Of a stretch of 13,269 bases of DNA, positions 8,301 through 13,269 are shown in pieces. Both the position numbers and the translations under genes were made by a program. The notes under the pieces are model-generated. The model had not been told where the DNA came from. It searched no databases and saw only the letters and a program-made list of their open reading frames with translations. The first letter of the stretch is position 1. Each line of letters starts with the position of its first letter. This DNA is from Terfezia claveryi (taxonomy: Eukaryota > Ascomycota > Pezizomycetes > Pezizales > Pezizaceae), in assembly GCA_015179025.1 (NCBI GenBank), contig WHUX01000705.1, positions 1 through 13,269 on the forward strand, read 5' to 3'.

Positions 8301-9919
8301 ATGTGACTGATGCATAAGGAAGGTTTTTTGATGGATACTTGTTTCATTATCATTATCCTCAATTAAACAAGTTCCTTCAAAAACTTGCCGACATTTATCA
8401 CTGGATAGTGGAATAAACTGTAGATCTTTGCCTTTAGGTTCCAATACGCGATGAACTGGTTCTGTTCCTTTGATTGTAGCATCCGTACTTAGGCAATTAT
8501 ATGCCACGGAAATGTCGGCAATTGTCTTTCGTGCAAGTGATCTTAGACTCGTACTCATATATTCTAAATGAATACCATTTTCTGCTTGATTCTCCACTTC
8601 GCCAGCCCGATCAGCTTCAAGTCCCTCTTGCCATTCTGTATGTTCTTCAGTTGTGCATCCATGTCCAAATACCAACTGTTGAGCTAGGAATTGAATTGCA
8701 TTCAATGTTGTACGCTATATATAATTAGTAATAAATTTAATATAATACAATACTTAATTCTCACCTCTAATACTGCGTCTGTATTATCCTCTTCAGTAAA
8801 CCTATTAAGGTTCTCATTTTGACCGGTATTATTATCCATACCATCCATATCATCTGAATTATCATCAATAATACCAGTTAAATCAACCGTTGGAAAATTT
8901 CTATTTTCCTATTGTAATAGAGTAATTAGCTATGAGATTGAGTATAAAATAAAATATTTCTTACCAATTGTTGTTGATTGAGTTCATTTAATTCCATCTG
9001 CCTTTCATTTGGTGCCGACCTATTCCTCAAGTTTGTTTGTTGACTGTTGCTATAATTGTTGGAATCCAAACTAGCGATTGGACTATCATCATAATCTTCC
9101 ATAGAAGGTACAATGGTAGAAGGACCTGGTATTGGTACAATCATAGAAGGACCTTGTATAGGTACAATCGTAGAAGAATCTGAAGGACTTTCAAGACCTG
9201 GTAGTCCTTCAGTACCTAGTACAGGTACAATCATAGAAGGACCTGGTACTGGTAATGGATCGAGTACTGGTAATAAATCGAGTACTGGTAAGGGATCGAG
9301 TACTAATATATTTTCATAATAATTATATATATTAGTAAACTTAAATAAAAATAATATATAAGAAATATTATAATACCTTCAGCCAAAACAGTATGTCGTA
9401 CACTTGAGTTAGGTACTAAAGTACACTGATTTGGTATTGCAACTACGTTATTCTGTAATGTTGCTGGTAATAATAATGGTGCTGTATTAGATGAACTCAA
9501 TAATGAGTCTAATAGTACTATTGGATCTAAATAATAATTATATTTATTAGTAAACTTATATAGAAGTAGTAGATAAGAAATATTATGATACCTTCGGCTG
9601 GACATTGTGAATTTGAAAATCCACCAATAAATAATTGATTGCCAATTGGGTCTGCTGGAACTATAGAATTGGGTACTATATTCTGCCGTCCTTGTTCTTG
9701 CTGCCGTCCTTGTTCTTGCTTTTGCAAACTCCGCCGTTGTCGATGTGCTTCTGTGTTTTTTAATTGACGGATTGCTTTTGCCTGAACAATTTGTTCAGCT
9801 GTATTATACTTCTTAGGACGACCTCGTTGTCTCTTTTCTGGAGTCGTAATAGTTGCTACTAAGTTTAATGGGATTTGGTTGCCAGTAAAGTCCATTTCGA
9901 GGTTGCCAGTAAAGTCCAT
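5340..9919 (-). CDS. Seven-exon gene for a ~1403-aa AT-hook protein of unrecognised family, one frameshift
   Basis: Proposed exons (minus): 9919-9592, 9526-9377, 9302-8965, 8908-8765, 8714-8190, 8129-6749 and 6684-5340. The introns are 65, 74, 56, 50, 60 and 64 nt, all GT...AG, and phases match at every junction. Exons sum to 4211 nt; one added T gives exactly 1404 codons. Seen in the protein: an AT-hook core RGRPK at 32-36 within KRQRGRPKKY, followed by a basic Gln/Arg-rich helix (known to suit minor-groove DNA binding); Asp/Leu/Pro/Val repeats at about 160-225; an acidic Asn/Asp segment at 273-320; then a dense, Trp-rich globular part (about 321-1403) with no catalytic signature I can name; and KKRKV near the C-terminus, like a nuclear signal. 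I infer a nuclear DNA-associated protein, perhaps mobile-element encoded. The frame breaks at T5 (5662-5666, residue ~1295); uncorrected, it stops at 5561 after ~1329 aa. The start is the first of two duplicated ATGs. There is no homology proof. Confidence 0.82.
5662..5666 (-). other. Predicted one-base frameshift in a homopolymer of gene 1
   Basis: On the minus strand the coding frame runs through GATCCT, five T, then CTGG. Upstream coding is in one frame (ending ...SFRNSIDPF). Downstream the coding-like protein (WYSYNSCVSPKNHSENILYN and on into KLLKDIYHAYC) is in another. One extra T joins them. The upstream stop of the new frame is only a few codons away, which leaves no room for an intron of the usual size. 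It may be a real mutation or a homopolymer sequencing error. Confidence 0.75.
9303..9376 (-). repeat. Gene 1 intron 2, near-copy of intron 1
   Basis: The 74-nt intron begins GTATTATAATATTTCTTATA and contains AAGTTTACTAATA before an AT-rich end and ATTAG. Intron 1 (9527-9591, 65 nt) begins GTATCATAATATTTCTTATC and contains AAGTTTACTAATA in the same place. Both follow an exon ending GC(C/T)GAAG and both are phase 1. The similarity is far above what two unrelated introns would show. The 9-nt length difference lies just before the acceptor. Confidence 0.85.
9527..9591 (-). repeat. Gene 1 intron 1, near-copy of intron 2
   Basis: The 65-nt partner of intron 2 at 9303-9376. It lies 150 nt (50 codons) away, so the exon between can be gained or skipped without changing frame. 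The exons that follow both introns start with similar Asp/Leu/Pro/Val-rich coding (DPIVLLDSLL after this one, VLDPLPVLDLL after the other), as expected if an exon-intron cassette was duplicated. Confidence 0.85.
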
Positions 9920-9923
9920 TTCG
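9872..9923 (-). repeat. 24-bp tandem duplication containing the start codon of gene 1
   Basis: On the minus strand the word tcgaaATGGACTTTACTGGC occurs twice, 24 nt apart, which puts two in-frame ATGs at 9919 and 9895. The encoded N-terminus is MDFTGNLE followed by MDFTGNQ. Either ATG could be used; both have A at -3. The duplication adds eight codons and duplicates the immediate initiation context. Confidence 0.9.
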
Positions 9924-10394
9924 AGTGATAGATAGTATATAATACGCGTGTATAAAATACTATAAAACTAAGGTGAGAAATGATGCTTAATGGTAGAAAG
10001 ATAGTTGAATTCAATTGCTATCGTGAACCTAGAATTATTCACTTCACAGGTCAGTTAATAGTAGAAAAATAGTAAAAGCGATACTTGCTTACCATCTATA
10101 CAAATAACACCCCTGACTCACAGCACAGACCCATAAGGCTTATTATACACAAGTAAACTAATCCACTTTCATAAAAGAAAAACAAAAAATATACAAGATA
10201 AACAAACAAGAACATAAGAAAACAAAATAAAAGTAAAAAGATATAAAACCGGCACCATAATATAACACATAAAAAGATCCATAAACTATAAATCCATAAA
10301 AACAAACAAGTCAAAGGAAAAAAAAAAAATATACAAGACAAACAAATAAAAAACAAAGGAATAAAAAAACTGTAATAAATTAAGTACTATTGCC
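9924..10394. other. Intergenic region between genes 1 and 2 (A-rich on plus strand)
   Basis: This should hold the 3' UTR of gene 2 and the promoter of gene 1. About 10150-10380 is A-rich on plus, with a partly duplicated segment: atatacaaga(t/c)aaacaaa occurs near 10189 and near 10330, about 141 bp apart. A TATTTTATACACGCG-like stretch lies about 30-40 nt upstream of the gene 1 start (minus strand). A possible 5' UTR intron (GTAAGC at about 10090, ATTAACTGAC branch-like site at about 10050) can be drawn but not shown to be used. I see no ORF worth calling; frames here are Phe/Leu/Cys-rich repeat translations. Confidence 0.5.
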
Positions 10395-11904
10395 TTAATT
10401 ATTATCAGAACCTTCAGCCTCATCATCCGTACCGGAACCATCATCATTACCGGAACCATCATCCTCATTCTCAGAACCTTCATCCTCATCATCGGATCTG
10501 TCATCCTCATTATCTGTACCTTCAGCCTCATGATCGGAACCTTGAGCCTCCTTATCCGAATCTGTATTATTAGAATTAGCATGACAAGAGTCTTCACTAT
10601 CCTTCTGAAGTACCGGGCTAATTTCTAGAAGATCGAACATTAGCTGAAGTCTTTCCACAATTTCCTCCCTCGCAATGGGAAGATCATCCTTGTCTTGACC
10701 ACCCATGACAACAGCAACTGCTTCTGATGCTAATTGAATATTTTTTTGTTTGTAAGCATCAAAAGATTCCTCAGCTTCCTTCTTTAGCTTGTCCATTTTC
10801 TCTTCCACAAGCACTGGATGAATGGCTTCAATAGTTAAATCCACCACGAAAAAACGCCGATTAGGATTGGCTAAAGGTATGGTAGAAGGCTTGCGAGGGC
10901 ATTTATTCCCCACTTGTTGACGCTTGGGATTTTGAGACCGTGAGAATGCAGGTGACAGGATGTTTTTCCGCTTCTTGGAAACTACAATTGCAAATGCTCT
11001 CTCTTTAGGCAAATTGTTGTCAGCCTGACCTGCCAGTTGAATAGCTAAATAGATAAAAGTATTATTATTAGCCATTGACTTTATTTTAGTTCTCAAAATA
11101 ATAGAATATACCTGAAGTGGGGCTAGAACCAGCAACGTTATTAGGAACTGAGGTGACTGAAGTAACAACTTCTTCAGTAACAACTTCTTCCCTTGCGTCG
11201 GCCATTATCACATCAGGGTTAGACATAACGTCACTAGGTGGTTCCATAGGGTTCACATTATTTTCTGCTGAACAAGATACTTTATCGGCTGGCTTATATG
11301 TTGACATGAACCTAGTCAAGTCAATTGTCTGTAGATTGGGAACCTTGGAAGCTTTTGGCTGTCTTATGCGTGTATCGATGATACTGTGAAGGCCTCGGCG
11401 AATCTCTTGCCAATCGGAGGGATTCCCAATTAAATTAGCAAAGCGGGCAAGTCGGCACAAAAACCCTTCTGTAAGGTCGGCAGGCAAAAGTCCTGAAAGT
11501 GTAAGTTCCCAACCAGGTCCCCATATCTCATTCAGCCGCTTACGATGGTTCCGCCTCCGGGACTCCAATGCCATACTTTTGACGTGCATGTCATTTATGA
11601 GATCATACCTAACTTTCTCATGAAGCGCAGGTATAGACAACCCCATCTCCTCACAAGTGGTCGCAGATAGCGAGTCCAGATATGCTTTATGAATCGTAGC
11701 ACTCTGGCCGATTTTATCATCCATTAGGATGATACAATCAGAGAATTCCTCTAGGAAGCCAGCGAGCTTAACCCCCTGCAATTCTGATACTGCTTGTTGA
11801 TATAAGGCCATGCCGACAGCACGTTTTGTTGACAGAATCTGGCCTAGGATCTCTGACCCTGTTGGTTGACTTTTATTAACACCTGTACCGACAGCAGTTA
11901 GCAT
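10395..11904 (-). CDS. Hypothetical basic/acidic nuclear-type protein, 480 aa from this start
   Basis: Two exons are secure: up to 11112 and 11044-10395, with a 67-nt phase-1 intron (11111-11045; GTATAT donor, GGCTAATAA branch region, TTTAG acceptor). I do not recognise the family. Residues 1-180 are mostly helical, with a basic patch at 115-123 (SRRRNHRKR) followed by WGPGWELTLSGLLP and LCRLARFANLIGNPSDW. Residues 200-262 look disordered. Exon 2 has KKRK at 288-291, a second basic cluster at about 300-315, a Lys/Glu-rich helix at about 345-375, and a Ser/Asp/Glu/Gly tail (about 413-480) built from 8-residue-like repeats (GSDHEAEG, GTDNEDDR, GSENEDDG). This suggests a nuclear protein that contacts DNA or histones; that is inference. 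The ATG at 11904 may be false: it lies in a branch-site-like sequence, so the true start is probably in upstream exons (12481 to about 11940). Confidence 0.72.
10402..10560 (-). repeat. Coding repeat for the acidic tail of gene 2
   Basis: Imperfect repeats of about 24 nt on the minus strand, of the form GGTTC(C/T)GA(T/G)(A/C)ATGAGG, encode Gly-Ser/Thr-Asp/Glu-rich octads. Copy number is likely to vary between strains because the units are tandem and similar. Confidence 0.8.
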
Positions 11905-11939
11905 GGTAAATATTTATCGATGCGATCGGAACTATTTAC

Positions 11940-12481
11940 ACAGAGTAGTATCCTACGTGATGAGGACATGGAACCTGGATTTGAGTGGAGGAGGATGGCA
12001 CAGGATCGTGCTCTGTACGTAATATATCTGGACCGGCCGATACATAGTTGTTGGTAGCTGTACCCGTAGGATGTCAGTTAACATTGCATTGACTATGCGA
12101 CAGAGAAACTTACGCAAAGGAGCATCCCCATCACCGGAGCTGGACATAAATGGATCGTTGGTGGAAGCTGAACACGTAGGATATCATTAACATTGCATTG
12201 ACTATGCGACAGAGAAACTTAGCAAAGGAGCATCCCCATCACCGGAGCTGGACATAAATGGATCGTTGGTGGAAGCTGAACACGTAGGATATCAGTTAGC
12301 ATATCGGATAATTGACTATGCGATGGAGGAACTTACGTAAAGGTGTATTATGACTGCATACACCCTGGTTGATAGGGACGTTATCTTCACCGGAACTATA
12401 CGGAGAGGTTGAACGAGGCTGGACTGTAGGCCGGGTCTTGTTTCTAGGGGTCGTTGGACGTGATGAGATTAAGCGTGGCAT
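11940..12481 (-). CDS. Probable 5' exons of gene 2, junction to the main part unresolved
   Basis: Candidate exon 1 is 12481-12337 (ATG at 12481; MPRLISSRPTTPRNKTRPTV..., basic then Ser/Pro-rich) and ends in phase 1 before GTAAGT. A 61-nt intron (12336-12276, with TGCTAACTGATATCC and TTCAG) leads to a 54-nt exon present twice (12275-12222 and 12167-12114; PSTNDPFMSSSGDGDAPL). After the second copy, intron 12113-12058 leads to an exon from 12057 that is open to the TAA at 11937-11939. The acceptor before 11882 needs phase 1. The best-looking donor by homology (GTAAAT, intron from 11939) gives phase 2 and GTAGGA (11956) gives phase 0, so there is a one-base mismatch. A missing base, a weaker donor or a pseudogene could explain it. 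Orientation, spacing and the homologous introns tie these exons to gene 2. The encoded part is short and disordered. Confidence 0.5.
12058..12275 (-). repeat. Tandem duplication of an exon-intron cassette (108 and 110 nt)
   Basis: Copy 1 is exon-like 12275-12222 plus 54 nt of intron-like DNA (12221-12168). Copy 2 is exon 12167-12114 plus a 56-nt intron (12113-12058). The 54-nt exons are identical. The intron halves differ by a few changes, including two one-base deletions in copy 1. One removes the G of the donor GT (ctttgctaagt against ctttgcgtaagt). The other lies in the branch-site region (gttaatg against gttaactg). Read without splicing, copy 1 meets a TAG within 30 nt. Splicing from exon 1 straight to copy 2 would keep the frame, because the skipped exon has 18 codons. 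Confidence 0.88.
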
Positions 12482-12610
12482 AATGATGGTATTTGACTTG
12501 GAGGCTGGTATGTAGGAATCGAATTTGATAATTCGTAAATTACCGGTGAGTTTTGTTTGCCTTGATGTAGAACACGCGAAGGTGGATGAACATGGTCTGG
12601 GGAGATTGGC

Positions 12611-12749
12611 AATTAATAACAGTTCGGTCGCGGCCATGAGCGATGACTAAGTGTAGACGAATTAACAGTTCGGTCGGGCCATGAGCGATGACTAAGTGTA
12701 GACGAATTAACAGTTCGGTCGCGGCCATGAGCGATGACTAAGTGTAGAC
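12611..12749. repeat. Three tandem copies of a ~46-bp repeat
   Basis: The copies at 12611-12659, 12660-12704 and 12705-12749 have the core ttcggtcgcggccatgagcg followed by atgactaagtgtagacg. They differ by a three-base insertion at the left of copy 1 and a one-base deletion (gtcgggcc) in copy 2. On the minus strand each gives an in-frame-like MAATELLI/RLHLVIAHG peptide. I think this is a by-product, since the region lies upstream of the likely gene 2 start and should be promoter or 5' UTR. Confidence 0.92.
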
Positions 12750-12775
12750 AATGTATGGCGTGCCAATTGCGAGAA

Positions 12776-12838
12776 AGGCCTACCAAGACCTGACAGGACC
12801 TACCAGGACCTGACAGGACCCGCCAGGACCCAACAGGG
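12776..12838. repeat. 10-bp tandem repeat, about six copies
   Basis: The units are gacctgacag, gacctaccag, gacctgacag, gacccgccag and gacccaacag, preceded by a related gcctaccaa. The period of 10 is close to one helical turn. It lies between gene 2 and the plus-strand frame at 13041. Confidence 0.88.
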
Positions 12839-12910
12839 AATGATAGCCAATCATTTATTTGTTGGGCAAGGCAGCATTAAAATTGACGCTTGCACTAAGG
12901 TTCATGCGCG

Positions 12911-12990
12911 TTAGCAAGAGTGACGAAATAATTTTTAAGATACGTACCGGTTGGTAAGAGTGACGAAATAATTTTTAAGGTACGTACCGC
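12911..12990. repeat. Two tandem copies of a 40-bp repeat
   Basis: 12911-12950 and 12951-12990 are 36/40-type copies sharing aagagtgacgaaataatttt followed by taag(a/g)tacgtaccg. They lie about 50 nt upstream of the plus-strand ATG at 13041 and about 430 nt upstream of the probable gene 2 start, so they may act as paired regulatory sites. That role is inference only. Confidence 0.92.
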
Positions 12991-13040
12991 TCTCACTCTT
13001 TGCTTCCCAGCATCGTCCTACACAAAGCCTGCAACCGACA

Positions 13041-13269
13041 ATGCCCGCCAACCACTTGAAATCACATCAAGGTCAGTGTAGCTTCCTCATATTATGCGTT
13101 GCACTTTTTATTGCGAATTCCCCCTCCTCAAGACACAAGATACTAGCCAACTTGTGTTCCTCTGGGAGGTGCGCGGCCCATGTGGGAGATCAAGGCTGGG
13201 TTCTCATTGGAGATGCCACCCATACTGACATACGTGGGATAAAAAGAAGTCACTCACCAAAAGGACCGT
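13041..13269 (+). CDS. Possible partial gene running off the right edge (76 codons, no stop)
   Basis: A plus-strand ATG with A at -3 opens a frame with no stop to the window end. It reads MPANHLKSHQGQCSFLILCV, then a hydrophobic stretch, and later GWVLIGDATHTDIRGIKRSH. The piece WVLIGDATH resembles the GD motif of FAD-dependent aromatic monooxygenases (usual form VxLxGDAAH), but the usual N-terminal Rossmann GxGxxG is absent and the upstream protein does not fit that family. It is either a coincidence or a fragment. A GTCAGT donor-like site after codon 10 is an alternative exon end. On the minus strand GTGAGT near 13253-13258 is also a good donor, so a gene on the other strand is possible. 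Confidence 0.28.
   Translation, partial: MPANHLKSHQGQCSFLILCVALFIANSPSSRHKILANLCSSGRCAAHVGDQGWVLIGDATHTDIRGIKRSHSPKGP

Noticed and set aside
12540..12728. Minus-strand MAATELLIRLHLVIAHG repeat ORF as the start of gene 2
   Set aside because: It is a translation of the 46-bp tandem repeat, its frame ends before the likely start at 12481, and copies differ by indels.
5000..13000. Terminal inverted repeats bounding the two-gene module
   Set aside because: I compared the flanks by eye and found only direct, tandem repeats, with no convincing inverted pair or target-site duplication.

Overview
This window looks like AT-rich accessory DNA from a fungus, most likely a filamentous ascomycete. The reasons are eukaryotic genes with short introns (about 50-75 nt, GT...AG, CTAAC/CTAAT-like branch sites close to the 3' end), no ribosome binding sites or operons, and large amounts of satellite and minisatellite DNA. 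I cannot name the species.

Layout. Positions 1 to about 2518 are a tandem array of a ~56-bp unit that continues past the left edge. It contains a rarer composite block seen three times. Positions 2519-3000 are low-coding DNA with a short plus-strand fragment that looks like the cysteine-rich C-terminal end of a PiggyBac-type transposase, and a short splice-like fragment on the other strand. Positions 3000-4261 are C-rich minisatellites, interrupted by a short stretch with a 20-bp triplicate and ended by a 22-nt T run. Positions 4290-4670 (minus) hold a small ORF for a 126-aa protein with a coiled-coil-like 13-residue duplication. Positions 4680-5339 are non-coding and end in a degenerate minisatellite that abuts the next gene.

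The main content is two minus-strand multi-exon genes. Gene 1 (5340-9919) can be spliced from seven exons into a ~1403-aa protein. It has an N-terminal AT-hook, a Pro/Val-rich repeat region, a large unrecognised C-terminal domain and a terminal KKRKV nuclear signal. The only break is a single missing T in a homopolymer at 5662-5666. Gene 2 (10395-11904, probably with 5' exons up to 12481) encodes a helical, basic protein with nuclear signals and a long acidic tail made of repeats. I do not recognise either family. Shared orientation, nuclear/DNA-binding character and a repeat-rich setting make a mobile-element or chromatin-associated gene pair a reasonable hypothesis, but I see no catalytic motif or terminal inverted repeats.

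The most unusual signal is structural. Both genes contain adjacent, near-identical introns separated by exons whose length is a multiple of three (150 nt in gene 1, 54 nt in gene 2). This suggests repeated tandem duplication of exon-intron cassettes. In gene 2 one copy has lost the G of its 5' splice site. The right end (12600-13000) carries three further tandem duplications (46, 10 and 40 bp). After it a plus-strand frame opens at 13041 and runs off the window edge, with a GD-motif-like stretch.
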